From: Burkholderia sp. SRS-W-2-2016 | GTDB taxonomy: Bacteria > Pseudomonadota > Gammaproteobacteria > Burkholderiales > Burkholderiaceae | DNA length: 64,000 nt | NCBI RefSeq assembly: GCF_001931485.1 | Contig: NZ_MSDV01000012.1 | Location: 124,001 to 188,000 of the forward strand | Direction of reading: 5' to 3' | Shown: positions 1 to 9,325 of the stretch, one piece after another | Layout: the number at the start of each line of letters is the position of its first letter | How positions within the stretch are numbered: the stretch's first letter is position 1 | The notes under the pieces: model-generated | The model's input: the letters and a program-made list of their open reading frames with translations, nothing else | Told to the model about the DNA's origin: nothing | The model's database searches: none | Program-made: the position numbers and the translations under genes

Positions 1-915
1 ACCGAGGTGTGGCCGACGCTGATCGACGAATGCCGGCGCGCGGACGTGCCGCTGGTGCTGACCAATGCGCGGATGTCGGCGCGTTCGTATCGTCGCGCGG
101 CGAAGTTCGGCGGCGCGACGAAGGACGTGTTCGGTGGCTTTGCGCGCGTGCTTGCGCAAAGTCCTTCGGATGCCGAACGGCTGAGCGCGCTCGGTGCACG
201 CAACGTCGCGGTGCTCGGTAATCTGAAGTTCGATATGAGCACGCCGCCCGAACTGGCGGCGCGCGGTCATGCGTGGCGCGCGGCGATCGGTGCGCGGCCG
301 GTGTGGGTTGCGGCGAGTACTCGCGAGGGGGAAGAAGCGTTGGTGCTCGACGCGTTCGCGGCGCTCGGCGTCGACGATGCATTGCTGATTCTGGTGCCGC
401 GTCATCCGCAGCGCTTCAACGAGGTCGCCGCGCTGGTCGATAAGGCGGGGCTGCGGATCGAGCGGCGCTCGACATGGGCGCCCGATGCGAAGGTTGCGTC
501 GGCGGCGCTTGGCGCCGAGGGCGGAGTGGCTGCGTTGCCGCGCGATGTGAAGGTGCTGCTCGGCGATTCGATGGGCGAGTTGGGCGCTTATTACGCGGCT
601 TCGGATCTGGCGTTTATCGGCGGCAGTCTGTTGCCGCTCGGTGGGCAGAACCTGATCGAGGCTTGTGCGGTCGGTGTGCCGGTGCTGATCGGGCCGCATG
701 TGTTCAACTTCACGCAGGCTACCGCCGATGCGGTCGCGGCCGGCGCCGCGGTGCAGGTGCGGGATCCGGCCGATCTGGCGCGGGCGTTGCGGGAGCTGTT
801 CGGCGATAAGGCGCGCCGGCTCGCGATGGGCGGGGCGGCGGCGGCGTTTGCGGCGCGGCATCGTGGGGCGACCGCGCGGACGGTGGATGTGTTGGCGGCG
901 TTGTTGCCGGAGTAG
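1..915 (+). CDS. waaA: 3-deoxy-D-manno-octulosonic acid transferase, 3' part
   Basis: Inner-membrane-associated GT-B glycosyltransferase that moves Kdo from CMP-Kdo onto lipid A precursor in LPS core synthesis. The gene enters from the left edge; 304 residues are visible, about 70% of the usual 420-430. Family features seen: the LTNARMS segment followed by an Arg/Tyr-rich stretch near the visible N-terminus, and in the C-terminal Rossmann half the FIGGSL...GGQNLIEACAVGVPVLIGPHVFNF block that binds the nucleotide sugar. The N-terminal membrane anchor and catalytic Glu lie outside the window. It ends at TAG 913-915, followed at once by a hairpin terminator, and is tail-to-tail with ureG. Confidence 0.93.
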   Translation, partial: TEVWPTLIDECRRADVPLVLTNARMSARSYRRAAKFGGATKDVFGGFARVLAQSPSDAERLSALGARNVAVLGNLKFDMSTPPELAARGHAWRAAIGARPVWVAASTREGEEALVLDAFAALGVDDALLILVPRHPQRFNEVAALVDKAGLRIERRSTWAPDAKVASAALGAEGGVAALPRDVKVLLGDSMGELGAYYAASDLAFIGGSLLPLGGQNLIEACAVGVPVLIGPHVFNFTQATADAVAAGAAVQVRDPADLARALRELFGDKARRLAMGGAAAAFAARHRGATARTVDVLAALLPE

Positions 916-923
916 TAGGACAG

Positions 924-954
924 AAGAGACGCCGTGCAATGCGGCGTCTTTTCT
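924..954 (+). terminator. Rho-independent terminator after waaA
   Basis: An 8-bp GC-rich stem, AGACGCCG at 927-934 and CGGCGTCT at 942-949, extended by A/T and G/T pairs, closes a 7-base loop and is followed by TTTTCTT on the plus strand. It lies between the convergent waaA and ureG stops and may serve both; the T-run favours the plus direction. Confidence 0.75.
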
Positions 955-962
955 TCGCAGCC

Positions 963-1619
963 TCAAACCCTCAACAACCCCTTCTTCTCGATAAACGCGA
1001 CCACCTCATCCAACCCGTCGAGCGCCTTCAGATTGCACATCACGAACGGCCGCTCGCCGCGCATCTTCTTCGCATCCGACGCCATCACGTCGAGGTTCGC
1101 GCCGACCATCGGCGCGAGGTCCGTCTTGTTGATCACCAACAGATCCGACTTCGTGATGCCCGGGCCGCCCTTGCGCGGAATCTTCTCGCCGCCCGCGACG
1201 TCGATCACGTAGATCGTCAGGTCCGACAGTTCCGGGCTGAATGTCGCCGCGAGATTGTCGCCGCCCGATTCGATGAACACGATGTCCGCATCCGGAAAGC
1301 GCGTGAGCATACGGTCGACCGCTTCGAGGTTGATCGACGCATCTTCGCGGATCGCCGTGTGCGGGCAGCCGCCCGTCTCGACGCCCATGATCCGCTCGGC
1401 CGGCAGCGCGCCCGCCACCGTCAGCAGGCGCTGATCTTCCTTCGTGTAGATGTCGTTGGTGATCGCGACGAGGTCGTACTGGTCGCGCATCGCCTTGCAC
1501 AGCATTTCGAGCAGCGTGGTCTTGCCCGAGCCGACCGGGCCGCCGACGCCCACGCGCAGCGGCGGCAATTTCTTCGTGCGAGCGTTCATGTGAGCAGCGG
1601 GATGATGAGGTGCGTTCAT
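963..1619 (-). CDS. ureG: Urease accessory GTPase UreG
   Basis: SIMIBI-class GTPase that powers nickel delivery into apo-urease with UreD, UreF and UreE. 218 residues, slightly longer than the usual 205-210 because of an N-terminal extension. The P-loop [10 protein letters not shown] is at about residues 26-35, the conserved Cys-Pro-His nickel/zinc motif follows in ETGGCPH, and NKTD gives guanine specificity. An internal Met at residue 11 (1589) is an equally possible start; neither has a convincing ribosome site. It is the last gene of the ureDABCEFG run, 55 bases after ureF. Confidence 0.95.
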   Translation of the reverse strand: MNAPHHPAAHMNARTKKLPPLRVGVGGPVGSGKTTLLEMLCKAMRDQYDLVAITNDIYTKEDQRLLTVAGALPAERIMGVETGGCPHTAIREDASINLEAVDRMLTRFPDADIVFIESGGDNLAATFSPELSDLTIYVIDVAGGEKIPRKGGPGITKSDLLVINKTDLAPMVGANLDVMASDAKKMRGERPFVMCNLKALDGLDEVVAFIEKKGLLRV

Positions 1620-1674
1620 GGTGAATTGTCCAGTGGTACTGAGCGTGCCGGGTGTGCGAGTCGTGCAAGCGCGG

Positions 1675-2355
1675 CTACGAGCGGAACAGCCGCGAATACT
1701 GCGACTCGTGACGCGCCGACAGAATGCCCAGTTGCGGCGCGAAGGTGTTGAGGTTCTCGCGCGAAGTGGCGAGCGCGCGCGTGACCGCCGCGTCGATCGG
1801 CTCGCGCAGCGCGACGATAATGCGTTGCCCCGCGAGCTGGCCGAGCGGCACCGCTTTCAGTGCGGCGGCCGCCTGGTTTTCGACCCAGCTGAACGCGTAG
1901 GCGGCGAGCGCGGCATCGGTCGCGGCGTCGTGCGCGTGGGCCGCGAATGCGAATGCGGTCGGCTGCGCGAGGGGGGTGATTGCGGCGAGCGTCGTGCGCC
2001 GGGCCGCGTCGCCCCATTCGAGCGATACGCACAGTTGCCGTAACGACCAACCCATTTGTTCAGTCTCGCGACGCAGTTCGGCGGACTCGCGGCTCGCGAG
2101 GAATTCCGCGTTCGCGTCGGCGAGAGCCGTGGCGTCGTGCATGCGCCAGCGTTCGATCTGCTGCGCGAGGAACGGCAGTTCGCCGCGCGCGAGCACATCG
2201 GTCAAACCGCTTGCGATCCACGCGCGGGCGGAATCGGCATCGGTGATCAACTGCGCTTCGATCGCGGCTTCGAGTCCTTGTGAATAGCTGAACGCGCCGA
2301 TCGGCAACGCCGGCGACGCGAGATGCAGCAGCGCGGTGAGTTCAGCGATGCGCAT
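1675..2355 (-). CDS. ureF: Urease accessory protein UreF
   Basis: All-helical activator that bridges UreD and UreG and gates nickel and carbonate delivery to the UreC active site. 226 residues from the chosen ATG at 2355, the usual UreF length. The N-terminus [20 protein letters not shown] and following FSYSQGLE are the family hallmark. Upstream in-frame codons give only His/Arg/Thr-rich shadow of the ureE tail, so they were excluded. The start lies 14 bases inside the 3' end of ureE, consistent with translational coupling. Confidence 0.95.
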   Translation of the reverse strand: MRIAELTALLHLASPALPIGAFSYSQGLEAAIEAQLITDADSARAWIASGLTDVLARGELPFLAQQIERWRMHDATALADANAEFLASRESAELRRETEQMGWSLRQLCVSLEWGDAARRTTLAAITPLAQPTAFAFAAHAHDAATDAALAAYAFSWVENQAAAALKAVPLGQLAGQRIIVALREPIDAAVTRALATSRENLNTFAPQLGILSARHESQYSRLFRS

Positions 2356-3079
2356 GATGATGCGGGTGGTGCGAGTGCCCGCAGCAGTCGTCGTGGTCGT
2401 GCCCGTGGCTGTGCTCGTGATCGTGATCGTGATCGTGCTTGTGGGAGTGAGCTTCCGCGGTTTCGTGCGAATGCGCGTGAGCGTGCGAGCCCTCATGGTC
2501 GTGCGAATGACCGTGCGATCCGCTGTGATCATGAGCATGCCCGTGCGAATCATGCCCATGCCCATGATGCTCCCCAAACACCTGCTGCGCTATCGCATAG
2601 TCCTCAGCGAACGTCTCATCGTGCCCATGCTTATGCCCACCGCCATAAGCACCCGCTTCCGGCTGAAACGCCAACTCCACCCGCTCGACCGTCGCGCCAA
2701 TGCGCGTGAGCATATCGGCGAGCACCGGATCGTATTCGAGCTTCAGATAATCGGCACCGACCTCAACCGGCGTATGCCGATTACCGAGGTGATACGCAGC
2801 ACGCGTTAATGTGAGCGCATCGGCGGCGCGCACGAGCAGCACCGCTTCGGCCTTCGCGACGATCCGCACGAGGCCGCCGTCGTCGGCGATCAGCACGTCG
2901 CCGTCGCGCAGCACGGTGCCGCGCGGCAGCAGCACGGCGACTTCCTCGCCGTCATCGAGCATCGCGGCGAGGCGGCTCTTGCGCCGTTCGTCGAACGCGA
3001 GTGTCAGGGTCGGCGCGCGTTTCACGAGCACCGGGGCAAGCTTCAGATGCGGCGCGAGCCGCTTGTCGAGAGTACGCAT
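2342..3079 (-). CDS. ureE: Urease nickel metallochaperone UreE with long His-rich tail
   Basis: Dimeric cytosolic nickel chaperone that hands Ni2+ to the UreG-UreF-UreD complex. 245 residues from ATG 3079 (MRTLDKR), against about 150-200 for many UreE proteins. Residues 1-70 form the first beta domain, then the metal-binding domain with [12 protein letters not shown] and the [13 protein letters not shown] helix. The last roughly 100 residues are dominated by HxH and HDH repeats: about 36 histidines, plus a CC pair near the end. Such tails store several nickel ions in Klebsiella UreE. The underlying DNA is a degenerate repeat. The gene follows ureC closely (3082 versus 3079) and overlaps ureF. 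Confidence 0.95.
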   Translation of the reverse strand: MRTLDKRLAPHLKLAPVLVKRAPTLTLAFDERRKSRLAAMLDDGEEVAVLLPRGTVLRDGDVLIADDGGLVRIVAKAEAVLLVRAADALTLTRAAYHLGNRHTPVEVGADYLKLEYDPVLADMLTRIGATVERVELAFQPEAGAYGGGHKHGHDETFAEDYAIAQQVFGEHHGHGHDSHGHAHDHSGSHGHSHDHEGSHAHAHSHETAEAHSHKHDHDHDHEHSHGHDHDDCCGHSHHPHHHAHR

Positions 3080-3081
3080 GG

Positions 3082-4788
3082 TCAGAACAGAAAATAGCGT
3101 TGCGCCATCGGCAGCACGGTGGCCGGCTCGCAGGTCAGCAACTGGCCGTCGGCGATCACCTGATAGGTCTCCGGATCGACGCTGATCGACGGGCGCCACG
3201 CGTTGTGAATCATGTCGGCCTTCGTCACGCTACGGCAGTTCTTCACCGCGACGATGCGCTTGGTCAGGCCATAACGTTCGGCGACGTTCGCATCGGCCGC
3301 GAGCTGCGACACGAACGTGAGCGACGTGCGTCCCAACGCACCGCCGCGCGTCGCGAACATCTCGCGATAGTGGACCGGCTGCGGCGTCGGAATCGATGCA
3401 TTCGGGTCGCCCATCTGCGCCATCGCGATCATCCCGCCCTTCAGGATCAGCGACGGCTTGATGCCGAAAAACGCCGGCTCCCAGAACACCAGGTCGGCCC
3501 ACTTGCCCGGCTCGATCGAGCCGACTTCATGCGCGATCCCGTGCGTGAGCGCCGGATTGATCGTGTACTTCGCGACGTAGCGCTTCGCGCGGAAATTGTC
3601 GTGGCGCGCGCTGTCGCCGGGCAGCGCGCCGCGCTGCACCTTCATCTTGTGCGCGGTCTGCCACGTGCGGATGATCACTTCGCCGACCCGGCCCATCGCC
3701 TGCGAATCCGATGACAGCATCGACAGCGCGCCGAGATCGTGCAGGATATCCTCGGCCGCGATCGTCTCGCGGCGAATCCGCGATTCGGCGAACGCGATGT
3801 CCTCCGCAATCGACGGGTCCAGGTGATGGCACACCATCAGCATGTCGAGGTGCTCTTCGAGCGTGTTGACCGTGTACGGCCGGGTCGGATTGGTCGACGA
3901 CGGCAGCACGTTCGCCTCGCCGCAGACCTTGATGATGTCCGGCGCGTGGCCGCCGCCCGCGCCTTCGGTGTGATACGTGTGGATCGTGCGGCCCTTGAAC
4001 GCGGCCACCGTCGCTTCGACGAAACCCGCTTCGTTCAGCGTGTCGGTGTGGATCGCGACCTGGGTGTCGGTGTCGTCGGCGACGGACAGGCAGTTGTCGA
4101 TCGCGGCCGGCGTCGAGCCCCAGTCCTCATGCAGCTTCAACCCGATCGCGCCGGCGGCGATCTGTTCGAGCGCGGGCTGCGGCTGGCTCACGTTCCCTTT
4201 GCCGAGAAAGCCGAGGTTCATCGGATAGCCGTCGGCGGCCTGCAGCATGCGCTCCATGTGCCACGGGCCCGGCGTGCAGGTGGTTGCATTGGTGCCGGTC
4301 GCCGGACCGGTGCCGCCGCCGAGCATCGTCGTCACGCCGCTCGCGAGCGCTTCCTCGATCTGCTGCGGGCTGATGAAGTGAATGTGCGTATCGATGCCGC
4401 CCGCGGTCACGATCAGCCCTTCGCCCGCGATCACCTCGGTCGACGCGCCGATCGCGATCGTCACGTTCGGCTGGATGTCGGGATTGCCGGCCTTGCCGAT
4501 CGCCGCGATGCGGCCGTCCTTGATGCCGATGTCGGCCTTCACGATGCCCCAGTGATCGAGGATCACCGCGTTCGTGACGACGGTATCGACGACGTCCGCA
4601 TGCACGCGCTGCGACTGGCCCATGCCGTCGCGAATCACCTTGCCGCCGCCGAACTTGACCTCTTCGCCGTAGGTCGTGAAGTCGCGTTCGATCTCGATCA
4701 CGAGTTCGGTGTCGGCGAGGCGCACGCGGTCGCCGGTGGTGGGGCCGAACATCTCGGCGTATGCGCGGCGGCCAATGCGTAGTGTCAT
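3082..4788 (-). CDS. ureC: Urease alpha subunit UreC
   Basis: Catalytic subunit of urease (urea + water to ammonia and carbamate), a di-nickel TIM-barrel amidohydrolase. 568 residues from ATG 4788 ([15 protein letters not shown]), the standard length; an upstream ATG would add only seven non-conserved residues. Visible active-site elements are the HIHF pair that ligates nickel, the GLKLHEDWG segment with the carbamylated Lys and a ligand His, the TDTLNE loop, and the mobile flap with [11 protein letters not shown] containing the catalytic His. All key residues are present. It lies between ureB and ureE in one operon. Confidence 0.98.
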   Translation of the reverse strand: MTLRIGRRAYAEMFGPTTGDRVRLADTELVIEIERDFTTYGEEVKFGGGKVIRDGMGQSQRVHADVVDTVVTNAVILDHWGIVKADIGIKDGRIAAIGKAGNPDIQPNVTIAIGASTEVIAGEGLIVTAGGIDTHIHFISPQQIEEALASGVTTMLGGGTGPATGTNATTCTPGPWHMERMLQAADGYPMNLGFLGKGNVSQPQPALEQIAAGAIGLKLHEDWGSTPAAIDNCLSVADDTDTQVAIHTDTLNEAGFVEATVAAFKGRTIHTYHTEGAGGGHAPDIIKVCGEANVLPSSTNPTRPYTVNTLEEHLDMLMVCHHLDPSIAEDIAFAESRIRRETIAAEDILHDLGALSMLSSDSQAMGRVGEVIIRTWQTAHKMKVQRGALPGDSARHDNFRAKRYVAKYTINPALTHGIAHEVGSIEPGKWADLVFWEPAFFGIKPSLILKGGMIAMAQMGDPNASIPTPQPVHYREMFATRGGALGRTSLTFVSQLAADANVAERYGLTKRIVAVKNCRSVTKADMIHNAWRPSISVDPETYQVIADGQLLTCEPATVLPMAQRYFLF

Positions 4789-4834
4789 GTTGTTGTGAGT
4801 CCGAAGCAACCGGGTTGCGGGGGAAGAGGGGGCA

Positions 4835-5140
4835 TCACAGCTTGCCCATCACCTTGCCGTTGAATCCATAGACGACGCGCTCGCCGGCCAGCGCGACGAG
4901 TTCGACCGTGCGTTCCTGGCCGGGCTCGAAGCGCACCGCGGTGCCGGCCGCGATGTTCAGCCGGAAGCCGCGCGCGGCTTCGCGATCGAAGTTGAGTGCG
5001 TCGTTCACTTCGTAGAAGTGGTAGTGCGAGCCGATCTGCACCGGCCGGTCGCCGGTATTCGATACCAGCACGGTGACGGTCGCGCGGCCCGCGTTCAGTT
5101 CGTGCTCGCCGTCGTCGATGAGAAGTTCGCCGGGAATCAT
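4835..5140 (-). CDS. ureB: Urease beta subunit UreB
   Basis: Small structural subunit of the (UreA-UreB-UreC)3 urease. 101 residues, normal length. The family opening MIPGELL and the conserved [11 protein letters not shown] block and GYRLNI-like segment (here GFRLNIAAG) are clear, ending in the GFNGKVMG tail. Unfused from UreA, as in most proteobacteria. It lies 25 bases after ureA and 46 bases before ureC. Confidence 0.97.
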   Translation of the reverse strand: MIPGELLIDDGEHELNAGRATVTVLVSNTGDRPVQIGSHYHFYEVNDALNFDREAARGFRLNIAAGTAVRFEPGQERTVELVALAGERVVYGFNGKVMGKL

Positions 5141-5165
5141 GGAGCCTGCCTTGGCGCTGAAGGGT

Positions 5166-5468
5166 TCAGGGAATCGGATGATGGACGGTGACGAGCTTGG
5201 TGCCGTCCGGGAACGTCGCTTCGACCTGGATATCGGGAATCATCTCGGGCACGCCTTCCATCACGTCGTCGCGGCGGAGCAGCGTGGTGCCGAAGTGCAT
5301 TACTTCGGCGACGGTTTTACCGTCGCGCGCGGCTTCCATCAGCGCGGCCGTGATGAAGGCGACCGCCTCCGGATAGTTCAGCTTGAGGCCGCGCGCGCGG
5401 CGTCGTTCGGCGAGCAGTGCGGTGGTGAAGATCAGCAGCTTGTCCTTCTCGCGAGGTGTCAGCTTCAT
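5166..5468 (-). CDS. ureA: Urease gamma subunit UreA
   Basis: Smallest urease structural subunit. 100 residues, exactly the family size, starting [23 protein letters not shown] and ending with the typical VTVHHPIP. The conserved [10 protein letters not shown] and [10 protein letters not shown] segments are intact. First of the three structural genes; the space upstream holds a predicted 54-residue membrane or exported peptide gene. Confidence 0.97.
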   Translation of the reverse strand: MKLTPREKDKLLIFTTALLAERRRARGLKLNYPEAVAFITAALMEAARDGKTVAEVMHFGTTLLRRDDVMEGVPEMIPDIQVEATFPDGTKLVTVHHPIP

Positions 5469-5571
5469 GGGGGCGAGTTGTTTGCGTTGAGGTGTCGTAG
5501 AGGCGCGGCGCTTCGCGGCGCGCGCTCGGCCGGTAACGGTAGCAAGTCCTGCTAACGATGCGCTTACGGCG

Positions 5572-5736
5572 TTACACGCCGGTGTGCGGCGACGCGCCGA
5601 AGCCCGGGTTCGACGTCGTAGCGTGCGTGCCGGCGTGCGCGACCGATGTGTGCAACGCGAGATGGACGACGATCGGCAGCGCGAGCAGCGCGGCCAGCAG
5701 CGCGCGGCGCGCCGGGCGGGAAAGAAGGCGTGTCAT
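5572..5736 (-). CDS. Predicted 54-residue exported or membrane protein in the urease operon
   Basis: A short minus-strand frame from ATG 5736 to TAA 5572 encodes 54 residues: an Arg-rich start ([11 protein letters not shown]), a hydrophobic stretch of about 20 residues ([17 protein letters not shown]) and a polar His/Thr/Gly-rich tail beginning after VAHAG. This is the layout of a signal peptide or a single membrane span with a short exported tail; VAHA-G would be an acceptable signal peptidase site. It is on the operon strand between ureD and ureA and ends about 100 bases before ureA. No good ribosome site is visible and no family is recognised, so it may be chance coding in GC-rich DNA. Confidence 0.45.
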   Translation of the reverse strand: MTRLLSRPARRALLAALLALPIVVHLALHTSVAHAGTHATTSNPGFGASPHTGV

Positions 5737-5984
5737 GGTCGGAAGCGTGAGCGGTGGCGGTGTCGTTGTTTGTTAGGTGAGGGCTGGCCGGTTTGGCACT
5801 GCGCTGCCAGGATTGGGCGCGGTCGCCAGCCAATCTCGCGAGCACATGCGATGCAAGCTGCGTGCCACCGCGCGGGGCATAGCAGGAGAGCGTGAAAAGA
5901 CCGCGCGCACAGACTTGGGGCGTGCGTGCGCGCCGGTTTGGTGCGGACCGGTGTTATGCAGGTGAAAGGAGGGGGGACGCGCTG

Positions 5985-6866
5985 CTACGTCGTCCAGAGC
6001 CGCAACGGCTTCGCGTCCACGCCGTGCACGAGCGGACGCAATTGCAGCCAGCAGCGCGTGAGCGCGTGTTGCAGCGTCTCCATCGAACGCGACACGGCGC
6101 GTACCACCATCACCCCTTGCGTCACGCAGGAAGCGGCGGCGCGCAGCGAATCGTCGAACGGCAGTTGCGCGGTCAGCGCTTCGGCGAGCGCATCGTCGCA
6201 AGCGGGACCGACCGCCCATAACGTGCCGTAGGCCGGAAAGCCGCCCAGGCCCTGGGCCGAGTCGCGCAACGGATCGTCCGCGGCGAGGCTCGCGCGTTCG
6301 AACCACAGCAACTCGCCATTCGCACCGACGATCCGCGACACCGCGCGCAAGCTGCCCGCCGACCACCGTTCGCCGGCCGCCTGGCGGCCGAGCTGCGTCG
6401 CGTCCCAGCCGAGCGCGCTCGCGCCTTCGGCGAGCGTCAGCGAAAACTCGAGCTGCGCATTCGCATGGTCGAACACGATATTGTTTTGCGGCAGCCAGTC
6501 GAGCTTCGCGTGTGCGCCGACCTGTAGCGCAATGCGCTGCTGCGCGGCGCGGCCGTTCGACTTGTACCACTTGGTCGCGCCGGGCGTCGTCAGCACCGCG
6601 TGCGTGTTCGCGCCGAGCGTGACGTCGATATCGAGCTGATCGCCGCCCGCGATACCGCCGGGCGGATGCACGATCACCGCATGGCAGATCGCCGGGCCTT
6701 CCGGATAGAGGGGCCGCTGCACGCGTAACGGGCCGTCGTGCAGCCGATGCGCGAGCGTCGTGCGAGCGGCGTCGCCGGTAAAGCCGAGTTCGAGACGCGC
6801 GCGCCACGGCGCCGGCGCGGCGGGTTGCGCGCTGGCGAGCGTGGCGTGGTTTTCGTGGAGCGACAT
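5985..6866 (-). CDS. ureD: Urease accessory protein UreD (UreH)
   Basis: Scaffold protein that binds apo-urease and forms the platform for UreF and UreG during nickel insertion. 293 residues, typical size. The N-terminal beta-rich half shows the family's [11 protein letters not shown] and [14 protein letters not shown] motifs, then [11 protein letters not shown] and [10 protein letters not shown]. The C-terminus ends with LRPLVHG and RLWTT-type residues, as in other UreD proteins. First urease gene in the run; 92 bases after an unknown small gene and 248 bases ahead of the 54-residue frame. Confidence 0.96.
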   Translation of the reverse strand: MSLHENHATLASAQPAAPAPWRARLELGFTGDAARTTLAHRLHDGPLRVQRPLYPEGPAICHAVIVHPPGGIAGGDQLDIDVTLGANTHAVLTTPGATKWYKSNGRAAQQRIALQVGAHAKLDWLPQNNIVFDHANAQLEFSLTLAEGASALGWDATQLGRQAAGERWSAGSLRAVSRIVGANGELLWFERASLAADDPLRDSAQGLGGFPAYGTLWAVGPACDDALAEALTAQLPFDDSLRAAASCVTQGVMVVRAVSRSMETLQHALTRCWLQLRPLVHGVDAKPLRLWTT

Positions 6867-6958
6867 GCTAAGGGCGGGACGGTCGTCGTGGAGGACGCGG
6901 CGAGAATAGCACGCGTGCCGCCGCGCCGATGTGTGCGTGAGAGTCTGTTAGCGATCGA

Positions 6959-7156
6959 TTACGGCGCGCTGCCTTGCGCCGCCGGCTCGGTCACCGACAG
7001 CACCTTGATGCCTTCCCATTGCGGATGCAGCAGGCGCAGCATCGCGAGGATCGCGCGCGTGGTGTTCTCGGCGACGGTCAACGAATCGTTGCCAGTCAGG
7101 ATTGCTTTCTTGCCATGCTGGCAGTACTGATATTCGACGTGAACCGTCACGGTCAT
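6959..7156 (-). CDS. Small conserved-looking protein between urea transporter and urease
   Basis: 65-residue protein from ATG 7156 with a clear ribosome site (GGGAG, eight bases before the start on the minus strand). It starts MTVTVHVEYQYCQHGKKAIL, a likely beta-strand opening with a Cys-x-His, and has a helix-like middle (RAILAMLRLLHPQWE). No signal peptide or membrane span. No family is recognised. Its position inside the same-strand run urtABCDE / unknown / this gene / ureDABCEFG implies co-transcription and a possible role in urea sensing or metal handling, but that is inference. Confidence 0.75.
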   Translation of the reverse strand: MTVTVHVEYQYCQHGKKAILTGNDSLTVAENTTRAILAMLRLLHPQWEGIKVLSVTEPAAQGSAP

Positions 7157-7214
7157 GCTGTTCTCCCTTCGATTGGTATGGTGGCGCGCGCCTGAGCGGA
7201 CAGCGAGGCGAGCT

Positions 7215-7574
7215 TTAGCGGGCCAGCGTCGGCTCGACGTGATCGTCCTGGCTGCGCTCGGTCCGGTTGATGAAGCCGCAGTCCAGCAGCAACTGGCAGA
7301 ACGCCTCCGGCGAACACGACGGCCCGGTCATCCCGGCCATCTTCGCGAGCACGTCGGGAAACGACGCGAGCACATGCCAGCTGTCGTAATACGCGTGCAG
7401 TTGCGGCGCGAGTTCGTTGCCGAGCTTCTCCCAGCGCACCGACAGCATGCCGACCGTCCCGCCGGAATCCACCCGGAACAAACCGAAGGTGACCGCCGCT
7501 TCGACGTTCATCACCCGGCAATACGACGCGGGATTGCGATAGAACTCGCGCCTGAGCTGATTGTTTTCGTCCAT
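7215..7574 (-). CDS. Unknown protein downstream of urtE
   Basis: 119 residues from ATG 7574 (MDENNQLRREFY); a GTG three codons upstream (7583) is also possible and GGAG lies just before the ATG. The protein is soluble, mixed alpha/beta, with NPASYCRVMNVEAAV near the start, a VGMLSVRWEKLG segment, a YYDSWHVLASFPDVLAKMA helix, and three Cys in a SPEAFCQLLLDCGF region. No family recognised. It follows the 154-base space after urtE and precedes the 65-residue gene by 58 bases on the same strand. Confidence 0.75.
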   Translation of the reverse strand: MDENNQLRREFYRNPASYCRVMNVEAAVTFGLFRVDSGGTVGMLSVRWEKLGNELAPQLHAYYDSWHVLASFPDVLAKMAGMTGPSCSPEAFCQLLLDCGFINRTERSQDDHVEPTLAR

Positions 7575-7728
7575 GGTCTCCACCCGTGAGGCTGTTTGGC
7601 ACTGCGTAGCGTCTGCTTACAAACGGAACGCATGTGCGCTCCGCCTGATAAGCAGGCCCCAGCCTGTCTAACGGTAGTCCGGACGATAACTTGAGCGGCG
7701 GATCGTATTCGCGCCGAGGGGGCAGCGG

Positions 7729-8421
7729 TCAAACCGCGATCAATCCCCGCACGCCATCCGCTTCCATGTTCGCGCCATCGCCGCCGGCGATGATCTCGCC
7801 GCGGCTCATCACCCAGTACTTGTCGGCGATCGCTTTCGCGAAGTCGTAATACTGTTCGACCAGCAGCACGGTCAGGCCCATTTCCTCGACCAGCTGGCGC
7901 AGCGTGCGGCCGATGTCCTGAATGATCGACGGCTGGATGCCCTCGGTCGGTTCGTCGAGGATCAGCAGTTGCGGCTCGCTCATCAGCGCGCGGCCGATCG
8001 CCAGTTGCTGCTGCTGACCGCCGGACAGATCGCCGCCGCGCCGGCTGCGCATGTCCTTGAGCACCGGAAACAGCTCGTAGATGCGCTCCGGAATCTGCTT
8101 CGGCGCTTTTTTGCTGGCCGCGCCGACCAGCAGGTTTTCCTCGACGGTCAGACGCGGAAAGATATCGCGCCCTTGCGGCACGTAAGCGAGTCCTTGCGCG
8201 ACGCGCGCATGGGTCGGCAGCTTCGTGAGCGGCGCGCCGCGCCATGCGATCGCGCCGCTTTTCGTCGGCACCACGCCCATCAGGCAGCGCAGCAGCGTGG
8301 TCTTGCCGACGCCGTTGCGCCCGAGCAGCACGGTGAGCTTGCCGTCGGGCACGGTCAGCTTCACGTCGCGCAGAATGTGGCTGCCGCCGTAGTACTGGTT
8401 CAGTCGGTCGACTTCGAGCAT
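7729..8421 (-). CDS. urtE: Urea ABC transporter ATP-binding protein UrtE
   Basis: One of the two cytosolic ATPases of the high-affinity urea importer UrtABCDE. 230 residues, standard for the LivF-like subunit. Walker A GRNGVGKTT near residue 34, the Q-loop region, ABC signature LSGGQQQQLAIGRAL, Walker B LLILDEPTEG followed by IQPSIIQ, the UrtE/LivF hallmark. It is the last transporter gene, 40 bases after urtD. The urease genes on the same strand support urea rather than a branched-chain amino acid as substrate. Confidence 0.95.
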   Translation of the reverse strand: MLEVDRLNQYYGGSHILRDVKLTVPDGKLTVLLGRNGVGKTTLLRCLMGVVPTKSGAIAWRGAPLTKLPTHARVAQGLAYVPQGRDIFPRLTVEENLLVGAASKKAPKQIPERIYELFPVLKDMRSRRGGDLSGGQQQQLAIGRALMSEPQLLILDEPTEGIQPSIIQDIGRTLRQLVEEMGLTVLLVEQYYDFAKAIADKYWVMSRGEIIAGGDGANMEADGVRGLIAV

Positions 8422-8461
8422 GTTCTGGAATCCTGTCTGTTTGCGAATGCGCTGGCCGGCT

Positions 8462-9325
8462 TCAGCGCCCGAGATACGATTCGATTACCGTCTCGTCGCG
8501 CTTCACCTCGTCGAGCGTGCCGTGCGCGAGCACGCGGCCCTCGGCCATCACCGTCACCTTGCCGGTCTCGCCCGCGAGCGCCGCGACGAACTCCATGTCG
8601 TGTTCGACGACCATCATCGAGCAGCTGCCGCGCAGCCGGTTCAGCAACTCGGCGAGCTGCATCGTTTCGTCGTCGGTCATGCCGGCCGCCGGCTCGTCGA
8701 GCAGCAGCAGCGCCGGTTGCTGCATCAGCAGCATGCCGATTTCGAGCCGTTGCTTCTGGCCGTGCGACAACTCGCCGGCAAGCCGCCGCGCCTCGCTTTC
8801 GAGTCCGATTAGTTCGAGCGTCGCTTCGATACGCGCCTGCGCATCGCGATCGAGCCGCGCGCGCAGCGACGCGAACCAGCCCTTGTCGGCCTTCATCGCG
8901 AGTTCGAGGTTTTCCCACACCGGATGCTGCTCGAACACGGTCGGCTTCTGGAACTTGCGGCCGATCCCGGCACGCGCGATCGCCGGCTCGTTCATCCGCG
9001 TCAGATCGATCGACTGGCCGAGAAACACCTTGCCCTGGTCGGGCGTGGTCTTGCCGGTGATCACGTCCATCATCGTCGTCTTGCCCGCGCCGTTCGGGCC
9101 GATGATGCAGCGCAACTCGCCCGCGTCGATCGCGAGCGACAGCGCATTCAGCGCGCGAAAGCCGTCGAAGCTGACGGTCACGTCCTCCAGATAGAGGATC
9201 GTGCCGTGCGACGTATCGATCTCGCCGGGCACCACCACGTGACCCATGCTGGCGACGCCGCTCAGCGAGCGCTCCGCCGGTGCTTCGGGCAAATCCAGAT
9301 CGGGGACCATCGGGTTTTCGTTCAT
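8462..9325 (-). CDS. urtD: Urea ABC transporter ATP-binding protein UrtD
   Basis: Second ATPase of the urea importer (LivG-like). 287 residues. Walker A GPNGAGKTT, a LivG-type insertion with RKFQKPTVFEQHPV, signature LSHGQKQRLEIGM, Walker B LLLLDEPAAGMTDDE. The N-terminus carries about 35 extra residues before the ABC fold. The ATG shares one base with the urtC stop (TAATG), so translation is coupled. Confidence 0.95.
   Translation of the reverse strand: MNENPMVPDLDLPEAPAERSLSGVASMGHVVVPGEIDTSHGTILYLEDVTVSFDGFRALNALSLAIDAGELRCIIGPNGAGKTTMMDVITGKTTPDQGKVFLGQSIDLTRMNEPAIARAGIGRKFQKPTVFEQHPVWENLELAMKADKGWFASLRARLDRDAQARIEATLELIGLESEARRLAGELSHGQKQRLEIGMLLMQQPALLLLDEPAAGMTDDETMQLAELLNRLRGSCSMMVVEHDMEFVAALAGETGKVTVMAEGRVLAHGTLDEVKRDETVIESYLGR

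Noticed and set aside
2360..2560. Repeat-rich DNA that could look like a CRISPR or satellite
   Set aside because: It is the His codon repeat of the ureE tail: irregular, no spacers of constant size.
7588..7605. TGGCAC on the plus strand near 7590, a possible sigma-54 site
   Set aside because: The -12 half lacks GC at the right spacing and no plus-strand gene follows.
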